A DNA stretch of 37,812 bases from an uncultured Roseiflexaceae bacterium (GCA_937974195.1 CALJIC010000307.1:1-37812), one strand, 5' to 3'. Positions 16,554 to 25,196 are shown, numbered from the stretch's first letter. A program made the numbers and translations. Notes: generated from the sequence alone by a model not told the origin.

Positions 16554-16670
16554 GGTGACAGGTGATGGGGTGACGGGGTGACACGGTGACGGGTTCTCAC
16601 AGGATTGTTTGCTTAACCAGATGCATTCCGGCGTCAAAAGGTCACCCTGTCACCTGGTCACCGTGTCACT
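16554..16670. repeat. Octamer-armed interspersed repeat, copy B (inverted)
   Basis: The second copy of the element at 14069-14220, in reverse orientation. Its 63-bp core (16585-16647, read on the minus strand) matches the 62-bp core of copy A with about a dozen differences and one single-base gap; GATGCAT is AATGCAT here and GTGTGAGAACCC is CTGTGAGAACCC. GGTGAC-type and GTCACC-type arms flank it. It fills almost the whole gap between two minus-strand genes and its last base is within the stop codon of the mutase-like gene. Confidence 0.8.
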
Positions 16671-18241
16671 TAGCTCATCCCGACCACACGCTCGCTCAGC
16701 GCCGCGGGCTGCGCCGCCTGCAGCGCGCGCACCTTCTCGGCGGCCTGCTTCCCGGCGATGAAGGCGTGGTCCGAGTTGTAGTACTCCCACTCGCTGTAGC
16801 GCCCGGCGAGCACGATGCCCTGCTCGAGCAGCCACGAGCGGATGGTCTCGACGCGCTCCCTGCGCGTGTGGTCGTAGATCACGTAGGCGTAGGGCATATC
16901 CACCTCGTTCGCCGTCCAGATCGGGTCGTCGGGGCGGATGAGGCCGACGCGGATGCAGTCGTCGATGCAGCGTTTGATCAGGTCTTCGCCCTCGCACGGC
17001 AGCGGCTTGAGCGGCCCGTAGGTAATCTCGCAGGTCAGGCCGAAGCCGCCCGGCGGGTTGCAGTACGGGCTGGCGTTCCCCTGCACGAAGATGCGGTGGA
17101 AGATGGTGTCCTCGGGGTAGTAGATCCAGTGTTTGTCGGTGAGCTTCTCGCGGCCCACGCCGATGTTCACGCAGCGCACCGAGGTGTAGCGCAGCCCCGC
17201 GGCCGCCCGCCGCACCTCCTCCGGCGCCTCGTCGCCCATGAGCCGCACCAGCACCGGCAGCGGCATGGTGCTGATCAGGTGGCCGTACCGCACCGTCGCG
17301 CCGTCGTCGAGCGTCAGCTCGTGGCGGCTGGGCGAGACGGCGGCGACACGCGTGTTCAGGTGCAGCTCGCCCTTCAGGTGCGGCAGGAAGCCGTCCATCA
17401 GCGCCTGGAAGCCGCCGCGCAGCGGGTAGCCGAAGCGGGCGTTCGGCCCCATCGGCTTCGGCTTGGGCGACAGCGCCCCCTCGATGATCTCCTCCAGGTT
17501 CGGCAGCGGCACGCGCCCGCCCAGCCACGAGGTCTCCATCTCGCTCAGCGGCACCGCCCAGAGCTTGCGGTTGTAGGGGACGGCGAAGTGCTTGGCGATG
17601 CCGGCGCCCCACACGCGGTAGATGAACTCCTCGAAGTTGCGCGGCTCGAGGCTCGCGGTCGTGGGCGCGCAGGTGTCCCCGCTGGCCCGCCCCGCCGGCG
17701 CGTCTGTGCCGAACACGTCGGCCGTGCCGTCCGCGCAGCAGTCCTCGATCTCCGCGTCCTTGGCGTCGCCGTTCAGCGCTTGGGGCGCGGCACGCGGCGC
17801 CCTTACGTCACCGGCGTGGCCGTTGGCCTGGGGCGCGGCACGCGGCGCCCTTACATCGGCGTCGGGCTGCTCGTCGAGCGGCCCGAAGCGCGACTCGATC
17901 GCGCCGATGATGCACTCTTTGATTACCTCGGGCGGGAGGCCGTAGAGCGAGCCCTGGAACGGGTAGCGGGTGAAGACCTCCTTGCTGTACACCCACGCCT
18001 CCCGCTCCTGCCAGTGGACGTTGTCGCCCAGCAGCAGCCGGTACATCTCGTGGACGTAGGGGTCGTTGGAGAACATAATGTGGCCGGCGTAGTCGAAGGT
18101 GAAACCCTTATCTACGATCGATCGGCACCACCCACCCACCCGGTCGTGCTGCTCGATCAGCAGCGCGTCCTCTCCCAGATGGTAGGCGGCGCTCAGACCG
18201 GTCGGCCCGGCGCCGATGATCACTGTCGGTGGCGATCCCAT
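16670..18241 (-). CDS. UDP-galactopyranose-mutase-like FAD protein
   Basis: A 523-residue flavoprotein of the amine-oxidase/UDP-galactopyranose mutase superfamily. The FAD-binding start is canonical: VIIGAGPTGLSAAYHL (8-23) with an acidic residue at 30 and VGGWCRS. Further typical parts are FDYAGHIMFSND, YPFQGSLYGLPPEVI, NRKLWAVPLSEMETSWLG and a C-terminal YSEWEYYNSDHAFIAGKQAA closing the FAD site. An Ala/Asp-rich insert (about 122-200) contains the peptide VRAPRAAPQA twice, from a 26-bp DNA repeat. ATG 18241 follows GAGAGG; the frame upstream is non-coding. Together with the glycosyltransferase upstream it suggests nucleotide-sugar isomerisation for a surface glycan. A protoporphyrinogen-oxidase-like or other oxidase activity is possible. 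Confidence 0.85.
   Translation of the reverse strand: MGSPPTVIIGAGPTGLSAAYHLGEDALLIEQHDRVGGWCRSIVDKGFTFDYAGHIMFSNDPYVHEMYRLLLGDNVHWQEREAWVYSKEVFTRYPFQGSLYGLPPEVIKECIIGAIESRFGPLDEQPDADVRAPRAAPQANGHAGDVRAPRAAPQALNGDAKDAEIEDCCADGTADVFGTDAPAGRASGDTCAPTTASLEPRNFEEFIYRVWGAGIAKHFAVPYNRKLWAVPLSEMETSWLGGRVPLPNLEEIIEGALSPKPKPMGPNARFGYPLRGGFQALMDGFLPHLKGELHLNTRVAAVSPSRHELTLDDGATVRYGHLISTMPLPVLVRLMGDEAPEEVRRAAAGLRYTSVRCVNIGVGREKLTDKHWIYYPEDTIFHRIFVQGNASPYCNPPGGFGLTCEITYGPLKPLPCEGEDLIKRCIDDCIRVGLIRPDDPIWTANEVDMPYAYVIYDHTRRERVETIRSWLLEQGIVLAGRYSEWEYYNSDHAFIAGKQAAEKVRALQAAQPAALSERVVGMS
17781..17854. repeat. Intragenic 26-bp direct repeat with hairpin
   Basis: A 26-bp sequence (TGGGGCGCGGCACGCGGCGC then CCTTAC) occurs perfectly at 17781-17806 and 17829-17854, offset 48 bp, that is 16 codons. 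Each copy can fold as GGGCGC..GCGCCC. It lies inside the coding sequence of the mutase-like gene and resembles the intergenic hairpin at 2451-2474. Confidence 0.85.
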
Positions 18242-18343
18242 CTCGAAACTCCTCTCAGCAATCATTGATGGCGCGGCGGCGAGTCGGGGCCGGATGCCCG
18301 CCGGATGTGTCCCCTTCCCCTCCTCCGCGGTGAACGAGGGGCC

Positions 18344-18365
18344 GCGGAGGGCATGTGCCCTCCGC
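18344..18365 (-). other. Intercistronic hairpin
   Basis: A 10-bp stem GCGGAGGGCA/TGCCCTCCGC (18344-18353 with 18356-18365) lies in the 192-bp gap between the glycosyltransferase and mutase-like genes. No T run follows on the minus strand, so partial termination or RNA processing is more likely than full termination. Confidence 0.5.
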
Positions 18366-18433
18366 ACCCCCGCACGGGAGAGCGGCCAGCACGGCCGCGT
18401 TGTGTCGCCACTGACTGCTGCGCCCCGTTGCGC

Positions 18434-19570
18434 TCAGGCGACCCTGGAAAGCTCGCGCGCCTCCAGCCGCTGCGCGAGCAGCCGCTCCATTGCGGCGACC
18501 GTCTCGTCCCACGAGGTCGCGGCCAGCACGGCGCGCATCCGCTCCACCCGCGCCGCGCGCTCGGCCGGGCTCTCCTTCAGCGCCCGCTCGCACGCCGCGA
18601 CGAACGCGTGCGGCGTGTCCGCGACGTACACGGCGTCGCCGTAGGGATCGACCACATCGGTGATCGGGGTGCTAACGATCGGCTTCTCGGCCGCCATGTA
18701 CTCGAGCGTCTTGGTCGGGCTGATGAAGCGCGTGGCCTCGTTCAGCGCAAACGGCATCAGGCAGACATCCCAGCCGGCCAGGTAGGCGGGCAGCTCGGCG
18801 TAGCTCCGCTGCCCCAAGTAGTGGATGTTCGGGTAGCGCGGCAGCGTGGCCGGGTCGATCTTCACCACTGGCCCGACCATGACGATCTGCCAGGTCGGGC
18901 GCATCTCGGCCAGCGCCGCGAGCAGGTCGAGGTCCATGCGCTCGTCGATCACGCCGTAGTAGCCCAGGCGCGGCCGCGACAGCGGCGCCAGATCAGGGGC
19001 GGCGATCGACGGGTCGAGCGCAGCGCGGAAGTGCGCCGCGTCGACGCTGCTGGGGAAGCAGTGCACATTCGGGTGGCGGTCGCGCTTGGCGCGGAACAGG
19101 CTGGGCCCGCCGGTGAACACCAGGTCGGCGCGGGCGAGCAGCTCCGCCTCACGGGCGAGCAGCTCGGGGGATGCCCCGCGGAAGGCCGACAGCTCGTCCA
19201 TGCAGTCGTAGACCACCACGCGCGGCTCGAGGACCTGCGCCATCGGCAGCGCCAGCGGCGTGTAGAGCCAGAGCGCGTAGTCTTCCAGACCCTCGCTGCA
19301 CAGCAGCGGCGGCAGCAGCTGGCGAAAGGCGTCGGTGTGAGCCGCGTCGAAGCCCGGCGCTGGCTCGGAGGTCGTCAGCTGCGCGACGAGCACGTTGTGC
19401 GCGGGACGGTGCAGCGACCACGCTGGCTCCTGCCCGGGCGTGTGGATGGGCTCCTCAATGAAAAGCACGCGGCGGTTGGCGGCGAAGCGGGAGATCAGGT
19501 GCTGTGGCCGCTGGAATACGAAGTCCCAGCGCAGGTGTGAGAAGACGATCAGGCCAGGACGTTCGGGCAT
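18434..19570 (-). CDS. GT-B glycosyltransferase
   Basis: A 378-residue glycosyltransferase of GT-B fold (family 4/1 type). The N-terminal part has the phrase SHLRWDFVFQRPQHLISRFA, seen in transferases that often accompany UDP-galactopyranose mutase. The C-terminal donor-binding half shows LGYYGVIDERMDLDLLAALA, MVGPVVKIDPATLPRYPNIH, then YAELPAYLAGWDVCLMPF and the E-x7-E-like segment SPTKTLEYMAAEKPIVSTPI. No signal peptide or membrane helix is seen. ATG 19570 follows AGGAGAG; the longer frame to 19738 has no start signals. A CTCAGGC-GCTTCT-GCCTGAG hairpin sits in its leader (about 19590-19610). It lies between the glycosidase and mutase-like genes on one strand. Confidence 0.9.
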   Translation of the reverse strand: MPERPGLIVFSHLRWDFVFQRPQHLISRFAANRRVLFIEEPIHTPGQEPAWSLHRPAHNVLVAQLTTSEPAPGFDAAHTDAFRQLLPPLLCSEGLEDYALWLYTPLALPMAQVLEPRVVVYDCMDELSAFRGASPELLAREAELLARADLVFTGGPSLFRAKRDRHPNVHCFPSSVDAAHFRAALDPSIAAPDLAPLSRPRLGYYGVIDERMDLDLLAALAEMRPTWQIVMVGPVVKIDPATLPRYPNIHYLGQRSYAELPAYLAGWDVCLMPFALNEATRFISPTKTLEYMAAEKPIVSTPITDVVDPYGDAVYVADTPHAFVAACERALKESPAERAARVERMRAVLAATSWDETVAAMERLLAQRLEARELSRVA

Positions 19571-19791
19571 ACGTATCTCTCCTGCGCTCAGGCGCTTCTG
19601 CCTGAGGCGCTCTAAAACACTGGTTTGGCACCAGCCGCCGAAGAGGCACACGAGTAGCCTGCCGGCCGTCGGCGGGCGGCCAGCGAGGCGGGGTGAAGCG
19701 CAGCGCCAGCTACGGCGTCGTGCCGTGCGCTGCAACACCCGGGGCGTCTAGCATCCACGTATGCGTATCCGCGGGGGCGTACGTGCAAGAA

Positions 19792-20949
19792 CTATGCCGC
19801 CGCGCGAGTGGTCTGGACGCGCTGCTGCGCGGCGCGCAGCGCCTCGGCGTAGGGCTCGCTCAGGACGCGCCGAAGCTCGCCGCGCTCGTCGGGGATGAGG
19901 TCCCACAGGCCGCTGTTGTGCCAGTGGTTCGGGTCGTCCCAGTCGGGCCGGTCGATGATCGGGTAGATGCACACGCCCTCCAGCGGCACGCCCGCCTCGA
20001 GCGCGAGCAGCACCTCGTCGGCGATCTCGCTGATCCAGGGGCCGCGCCCGACTCCGAAGTGGCTCGTCTCGGCGATGAGGATCGGCCGCTGGTAGCGCCG
20101 GTAGGTCTTCGCGATCAGCTGGTGCAGCGGCACCCAGCGCGCGTCACGCGGGGTGTCCTCCCAGCGCAGCCGGTCGTCGGGCCCCTCGCCCGGCCACTCC
20201 CACTCGTTGGCGTGGTAGAAGTTCACGCCGATCACGTCGAGGTAGCGCGGGTCGCCGCCCAGGTCCTGGTCGCGGCGCCCGGCGATCATGTCCCAGGCCT
20301 CGTACTGGCTGGCGATCTGCGCCAGCGCTCGGTCCTCCAGGTCGGGCCGGCCGCGCGGCGGCACGACGTGGTAGATCGGGTCCACGTGGATGAAGCGCGC
20401 GCGCGGGTCGACCTCCAGAATCGCGTTCATCCCCGCGATCGCCGCCCGCACGAGCTGGCGCTTTAGCTCTGGCCCGCGGCCGTAGTACTGCGGGTAGATG
20501 TACCCGGTGTTGCCCGCCCAGGCCAGGAACGAGATCTCGTTCACCGGGGTGTAGGACGGCGCCCGGTCGCTGTGGGCGGCTACGAACTCCGCGACGGCGC
20601 GGCAGTACGCGGCGAAGCGCTCGACGAAGCGCGGGTCGAGGAGCTCGAGGTCGTCCGGGAAGCCGTAGTGGCACAGCGTCCAGATCACCTGGACCCCCTG
20701 GCGCTGCGCGGCGGCGAGCATCGGCGCGAATGAGGAGAAGTCGTAGCGGCCGCCGCGGTCCACCAGGTGCCAGCGGACGCCGTCGCGCGCGACGCGGATC
20801 CCGAACTCGCGCAGCCGCGCGTAGTCGGCCTCCGCCTGCCGGTCGTGCTGCGTCGCGGCGAGCATGTCGAGGCGCGTGCCGTGGCGGTTGACGTGACACG
20901 CTCCCTCGAAGCCCGCCATCCAGAACGAGTCGAACAGTGGTGTCTCCAT
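19792..20949 (-). CDS. Clan-A (GH1-like) glycosidase
   Basis: A 385-residue TIM-barrel glycosidase resembling short family 1-like beta-glucosidases. The acid/base is likely E138 (SYTPVNEISFLAW) and the nucleophile E294 (PILIAETSHFG), both at strand ends as expected for clan GH-A. Other barrel phrases are FGIRVARDGVRWHLVD, VQVIWTLCHYGFPDD and YLDVIGVNFYHANEW. No signal peptide is seen, so it is probably cytoplasmic or acts on glycan precursors. ATG 20949 follows AGAGGAGGT. It is first in a minus-strand group with a glycosyltransferase and a mutase-like gene, and divergent from the unknown gene and GH2 glycosidase. Confidence 0.85.
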   Translation of the reverse strand: METPLFDSFWMAGFEGACHVNRHGTRLDMLAATQHDRQAEADYARLREFGIRVARDGVRWHLVDRGGRYDFSSFAPMLAAAQRQGVQVIWTLCHYGFPDDLELLDPRFVERFAAYCRAVAEFVAAHSDRAPSYTPVNEISFLAWAGNTGYIYPQYYGRGPELKRQLVRAAIAGMNAILEVDPRARFIHVDPIYHVVPPRGRPDLEDRALAQIASQYEAWDMIAGRRDQDLGGDPRYLDVIGVNFYHANEWEWPGEGPDDRLRWEDTPRDARWVPLHQLIAKTYRRYQRPILIAETSHFGVGRGPWISEIADEVLLALEAGVPLEGVCIYPIIDRPDWDDPNHWHNSGLWDLIPDERGELRRVLSEPYAEALRAAQQRVQTTRAAA

Positions 20950-21037
20950 ATGTGTGATATGACCTCCTCTGGTCGGCCGCCGGGTGGTCGGCAAGATATG
21001 TGCCACGCTGGCAGCGGGCCATCATTCGGCAGAGATG

Positions 21038-21043
21038 TATAAT
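21038..21043 (+). promoter_or_regulatory. Possible -10 box for the GH2 transcript
   Basis: A perfect TATAAT lies 83 bp before the first plus-strand gene start, in the divergent gap. No convincing -35 is seen at the right distance, so confidence is limited. Confidence 0.4.
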
Positions 21044-21125
21044 GCGCAGCTATCGCGGCGGAGCGGGCGGCAGGGCCAGCGCCCCTGAGGCGCTTCCCCG
21101 AGCCCAGGAGCCAGTGGAGGCGGCT

Positions 21126-21512
21126 ATGGCGAGCAGCACCCTCGAGGAGTGGGATCTGTGGTACCCGAAGGCGGGCGCGACCGGCATACCCTTCGCGCGC
21201 GGCCGGCTCGACCCCGCCGAAGTGGTGCTCGTCCACGCCGCGCCGCCGCTGCTGAGCGTGGACGTGCGCGCCGGCGGCCGCCTGATCGCCAGCGGCAAAG
21301 ACCTCCCGGCGACCGATGAGACGCCGATCGCGCGGCTCACCCGGCGCGGCGCCACCATCGAGCGCGAGGACATCTGGCCCGGCGAGGCCGATCTCGGGCG
21401 GCTGGTGCTGCTGCCCGGCGGCGAGGTCGGCGTGCTCCTCAGCTGGTGGAGCGCCGAGGACCACAGCGAGTGGCGCTGGCGCATCGAGCTGTACAACCGC
21501 CGCGATGGATGA
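21126..21512 (+). CDS. Unknown 128-residue protein upstream of GH2
   Basis: No family recognised. The protein is soluble, rich in Trp and acidic residues, with probable beta strands: EEWDLWYPKAGATGIPFARG near the start, VVLVHAAPPLLSVDVRAGG, and a closing VGVLLSWWSAEDHSEWRWRI. No signal peptide or membrane helix. The ATG at 21126 has AGTGGAGG in front. The GH2 gene starts 22 bp after its stop, so the two are probably co-transcribed and the protein may be a partner in the same glycan process. Codon use is like its neighbours. Confidence 0.75.
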   Translation: MASSTLEEWDLWYPKAGATGIPFARGRLDPAEVVLVHAAPPLLSVDVRAGGRLIASGKDLPATDETPIARLTRRGATIEREDIWPGEADLGRLVLLPGGEVGVLLSWWSAEDHSEWRWRIELYNRRDG

Positions 21513-21534
21513 AGCGAACAGAATTGAGGAATCT

Positions 21535-24402
21535 ATGCCCCGCCAGCGCATCAGCCTCGACGGCACCTGGGAGTTCTTCCCTGACCCTGAGCGGCGTCTC
21601 TCGCCGCACGACCTAGCCCAGTACGGCCCGCCGCGCCCGATCCGCGTCCCCGGACCATGGCAGGCGCAGTTCGACGACCTGCGCGACTACTCGGGGGTGG
21701 CCTGGTACCGCACCACGATCGATGTGACGGACTGGAGGGCCGAGCGCGACGGCGCGCCGGTGCCGACGGCCGTCTACCTGTGCTTCGGCGCGGTGGACTA
21801 CCACACCACCGTCTGGCTCAACGGGCAGCTGATCGGCGAGCACGAGGGCGGCTACCTGCCGTTCGAGTTCCAGCTCGACGGCGCGCTGCGCGCGGATGGG
21901 GCCGACGAGCTAGTGGTGCGGGTGATCGACCCGGGCACCAACGCGGACTCCGACGAGTACCCGTTCGCCGAGATCCCGCACGGCAAGCAGAGCTGGTACG
22001 GCCCGATCGGCGGGATCTGGCAGAGCGTGGCGCTGGAGCTGCGCTCGGCGGAGCACATGACCCGGCTGCGCATCACGCCCGATATCCCCGGCGAGCGCGC
22101 GCACGCGATGGTCGCCTTCAACCGGCCGCTCGAGCGGGCCGCGGAGATCGCCTTCCGCATCACCGACCCGCTCGGCCACGTCGCGCAGCACCAGCTGCAG
22201 GTTGAGGCCGGCGTGCGGGGCGCGGAGCTGAGCATCCCGGTGCCCGCGCCGATGCTCTGGGACACCCGCAGCCCGCACCTCTACCACATGGAGGCCACGC
22301 TGCTCGTCGAGCCGGAGGCCGGCGCCGGTGCGGCCGGCGACCGCCGGCTGGTGGCCGTCGACAGCATCGGCTCCAACTTCGGCTTCCGCACGATCTCCAC
22401 ATCGCCGGAAGGCTACCTGATGCTCAACGGGCGCATCCTCTACCTGCGCGGCGCGCTCGACCAGGACTACTACCCGGACCTGATCTACACCCCCTTCAGC
22501 GACGAGCAGCTCGACGACCAGTTCGCCAAGGCCAAGCACATGGGCCTCAACTGCCTGCGGACCCACATCAAGATCACCGACCCGCGCTACTACGACGCCG
22601 CCGACCGCGCGGGGCTGCTGATCTGGACCGAGCTGCCGAACTGGGAGAACCTGACCGAGGGCGCCAAGCGGCGGGCGCGCGAGACCCTGATCGGCATGGT
22701 CGAGCGCGACTGGAACCACCCCTGCATCGTGATCTGGACGATCATCAACGAGGGCTGGGGCGTGGACCTGTTCGTCAACGCCGAGCACCGCGCCTGGCTG
22801 GCCCAGACCTTCGGCGAGCTCAAGTCGCTTGACCCCACCCGCCTGGTGGTCGGGAACTCGCCCTGCTTCGGCAACTTCCACGTCGTCACCGACATCGAGG
22901 ACTTCCACAACTACTACAGCATCCCGGACCACTACCGGAAGTGGCGCAGCTGGGTGGAGGCCTTCGCGAGCCGGCCGCCGTGGACCTTCGCCTACACCTA
23001 CGAGAGCGTCGAGACCTGGCGCGAGTACCTGCGCGACCCGTGGAACCCGACGCCGCGCACGCCGGCGCCCGAGATCAGCAGGCGCGGCAACGAGCCGATG
23101 GTCGTCTCCGAGTTCGGCAACTGGGGCCTGCCGGACGTGGAGAAGCTGCGCGAGTGCTACGGCGGGAAGGAGCCGTGGTGGTTCGAGACCGGCCTCGAGT
23201 GGGGCGACGGCGTCACCTACCCGCACGGCGTCGAGAAGCGCTTCAAGGCCTACCACCTGGATAAAGTCTTCGGCACGCTCTCGAACCTGGCGGCGGCCAG
23301 CCAGCGCATGCAGTTCACCGCGCTCAAGTACGAGATTGAGCAGATCCGCCGCCACCAGAGCATCGTCGGCTACATTATCACCGAGTTCACCGACGTCCAC
23401 TGGGAGTCGAACGGCCTGCTCGACATGTGCCGCAACCCCAAGGCGTACTACGACGTGATCGGCAACGTCAACAGCGCCGACGCGATCGTGCCGGACTGGG
23501 AGCGGATCGTCTTCTGGGAGGGCGAGCGCTGCGAGGTGCGCCTCAGCCTCTCGCACTTCTCGCCCGAGGACCTGCGCGGCGGGCGGCTGGTGTGGTGGGT
23601 GGACCTGTGGCCGGAGATCAGCGGCGTCTTCGAGCCGATCGAGGCGCGGCCCGGCACCGTCTCGCCCATCGGCACGGTGGTGTTCGATGTGCCGCCGCTC
23701 GAGCGCAGCGTCCGCGCGCGCCTCGAGCTCCAGCTGTTCGACGCCGGCGGCCAGCTGGTCTCCTCGAACCACCAGGAGCTGTACGCCTTCCCGCGCCACG
23801 CGGCGAGCCAGGGCCAGGCGGCAGGCCGCGTGATGGCCCCCGAGCTCGGCGAGGACCTGGCCGCGCTGGGCTACACCGTCACGGATCAGCTCGCGGACGC
23901 CGATGTGGCGGTGGTCGTGACGCTCACCGACGAGATCCGCTGGCACGTGCAGCGCGGCGGCCGGGTGCTGTGGCTGCCCGACTCGGCCGAGTCGCTCGAG
24001 ACTCACCTGGGCGGGGTGGGGATCGCGCAGCGCCGCGGCCGCAGCTGGGCGGGGGACTGGGCCAGCAACTTCAACTGGATCCGCCAGGACGCCATGTTCG
24101 GCGCGATCCCCACCGGGGGCACGGTGGACTTCGCCTTCGCCGACCTGATCCCGGACCACGTGATCGTCGGCCTGAACCCGCGCGACTACGCGGACAACGT
24201 CCACGCCGGGCTGACGGTCGGCTGGCTGCACCACACCGTGGGGCTGGTGGCCGAGCGCCGCTTCGGCGCTGGGCGCCTGCTGATCTGCACGTTCAAGCTG
24301 CGCGAGCAGCTGCGCACCAACCCGGTGGCGCAGATCATGGTCAGCGATATGCTGGCGCACCTGGCGCGCGGGCCGCTCCCGAAGGCGACGCCCGGGGCGT
24401 AG
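21535..24402 (+). CDS. GH2-family glycosidase with long C-terminal extension
   Basis: A 955-residue glycoside hydrolase family 2 enzyme. A sugar-binding domain (about 1-170: SLDGTWEFFPDP, VAWYRT, VWLNGQLIGEHEGGYLPFEF) and an immunoglobulin-like domain precede a TIM barrel (about 290-700) with acid/base E406 (WTIINEGWG) and nucleophile E526 (MVVSEFGNWG). LRGALDQDYYPD and HIKITDPRYYDAADRAGLLI are also typical. The last 150 residues (about 780-955, with DVAVVVTLTDEIRWHVQRGG) look like an alpha/beta, amidotransferase-like accessory domain. No signal peptide is seen. Beta-glucuronidase, beta-galactosidase and others share this fold; substrate unknown. ATG 21535 has GAGGA six bases upstream and is preferred to ATG 21505. 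Confidence 0.92.
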   Translation: MPRQRISLDGTWEFFPDPERRLSPHDLAQYGPPRPIRVPGPWQAQFDDLRDYSGVAWYRTTIDVTDWRAERDGAPVPTAVYLCFGAVDYHTTVWLNGQLIGEHEGGYLPFEFQLDGALRADGADELVVRVIDPGTNADSDEYPFAEIPHGKQSWYGPIGGIWQSVALELRSAEHMTRLRITPDIPGERAHAMVAFNRPLERAAEIAFRITDPLGHVAQHQLQVEAGVRGAELSIPVPAPMLWDTRSPHLYHMEATLLVEPEAGAGAAGDRRLVAVDSIGSNFGFRTISTSPEGYLMLNGRILYLRGALDQDYYPDLIYTPFSDEQLDDQFAKAKHMGLNCLRTHIKITDPRYYDAADRAGLLIWTELPNWENLTEGAKRRARETLIGMVERDWNHPCIVIWTIINEGWGVDLFVNAEHRAWLAQTFGELKSLDPTRLVVGNSPCFGNFHVVTDIEDFHNYYSIPDHYRKWRSWVEAFASRPPWTFAYTYESVETWREYLRDPWNPTPRTPAPEISRRGNEPMVVSEFGNWGLPDVEKLRECYGGKEPWWFETGLEWGDGVTYPHGVEKRFKAYHLDKVFGTLSNLAAASQRMQFTALKYEIEQIRRHQSIVGYIITEFTDVHWESNGLLDMCRNPKAYYDVIGNVNSADAIVPDWERIVFWEGERCEVRLSLSHFSPEDLRGGRLVWWVDLWPEISGVFEPIEARPGTVSPIGTVVFDVPPLERSVRARLELQLFDAGGQLVSSNHQELYAFPRHAASQGQAAGRVMAPELGEDLAALGYTVTDQLADADVAVVVTLTDEIRWHVQRGGRVLWLPDSAESLETHLGGVGIAQRRGRSWAGDWASNFNWIRQDAMFGAIPTGGTVDFAFADLIPDHVIVGLNPRDYADNVHAGLTVGWLHHTVGLVAERRFGAGRLLICTFKLREQLRTNPVAQIMVSDMLAHLARGPLPKATPGA

Positions 24403-24450
24403 AGGCTGCCCGGTGCGGGCGCCCTGCCGGCACCTCACGCGGAAAGATAA

Positions 24451-24492
24451 AGAACAGCAGGCCTGCGATCGTCGTTCGCGGCCTGCTGTTCT
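24451..24492. terminator. Bidirectional terminator-like hairpin
   Basis: A perfect 13-bp stem AGAACAGCAGGCC/GGCCTGCTGTTCT (24451-24463 with 24480-24492) with a 16-nt loop lies between the convergent GH2 and Uma2 genes. Confidence 0.75.
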
Positions 24493-24512
24493 CCGTTTAC
24501 GGCGCCGTCTGC

Positions 24513-25130
24513 TTACTTCGCATCTAGCACAGCATCAACGCTGATGCTCAATCCCTTCAGAAGGCGTGACTGTGCCTGCTCACCGCGGCGGAAGACGCCA
24601 TGCTCGACGTACCCGCCGTCCTCAAGAGCGAGGACGGTGATCGTCTCATCATCCGGGTGGACGATCCAGTACTCAGGGATGCCAGCTTCGGCGTAGTCGG
24701 CCCGCTTCTCGACAGTATCTCGCTCGGGGTCATCGGAGCTCACGATCTCGATGACCACATCCGCCCCGAGCCAGTACCTGTTCTGGCGCCGCGGGTCGTT
24801 TGCATCGCGGACGAGGAGCAGATCTGGCTCGCGGAACTTGCCCTCACGGATCCGCAGGCGAAGTGGAGCGTAGAGGACAGTGCCACCGAGGCGCTCGATG
24901 AAGGCGAACAGGGCGAAGAGCAAGAAGCGCGAGATCACCTGATGCTTGTCGGTGGGCATGGGCAGCACCTCGATCGAGCCGTCGGTGTACTCGAGCAAGC
25001 GGCGGCTGTGATCCGTCATCGCCAGATACTGCTCGACTGTCCACAGCCCTTGCAGCGGCTCGAGATCGACGACCGTCTCGTCGCCTGGCGCAGCGATCCG
25101 AAGCCCGCGCGTGCGCTCTGTCACTGTCAT
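24513..25130 (-). CDS. Uma2/DUF820 family putative endonuclease
   Basis: A 205-residue Uma2-family protein, a PD-(D/E)xK nuclease-fold family abundant in cyanobacteria and Chloroflexota. Typical parts are MTDHSRRLLEYTDGSIEVLP, then EPDLLLVRD and VIEIVSSDDPERDTVEKRADYAEAG in order (the acidic residues and the lysine of the nuclease core), ending in IPEYWIV. The biological role is not known; many copies per genome are usual. GC content looks lower than in its neighbours, consistent with a mobile or recently acquired gene. ATG 25130 follows GAGGA, and a good sigma-70 promoter lies just upstream. Confidence 0.9.
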   Translation of the reverse strand: MTVTERTRGLRIAAPGDETVVDLEPLQGLWTVEQYLAMTDHSRRLLEYTDGSIEVLPMPTDKHQVISRFLLFALFAFIERLGGTVLYAPLRLRIREGKFREPDLLLVRDANDPRRQNRYWLGADVVIEIVSSDDPERDTVEKRADYAEAGIPEYWIVHPDDETITVLALEDGGYVEHGVFRRGEQAQSRLLKGLSISVDAVLDAK

Positions 25131-25167
25131 GACCTAATCCTCACTTGGGCGCTGCTCGGCAGACTCT

Positions 25168-25196
25168 AGTATAGCGTGAGGCGGTTGCTCTCGCAA
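25168..25196 (-). promoter_or_regulatory. Sigma-70 type promoter of the Uma2 gene
   Basis: On the minus strand TTGCGA (25196-25191) and TATACT (25173-25168) are separated by exactly 17 bp and lie 38 bp before the start codon. Confidence 0.65.

Noticed and set aside
21505..21534. Earlier GH2 start at ATG 21505
   Set aside because: No ribosome site in front, and it overlaps the end of the upstream gene; ATG 21535 has GAGGA at good spacing.
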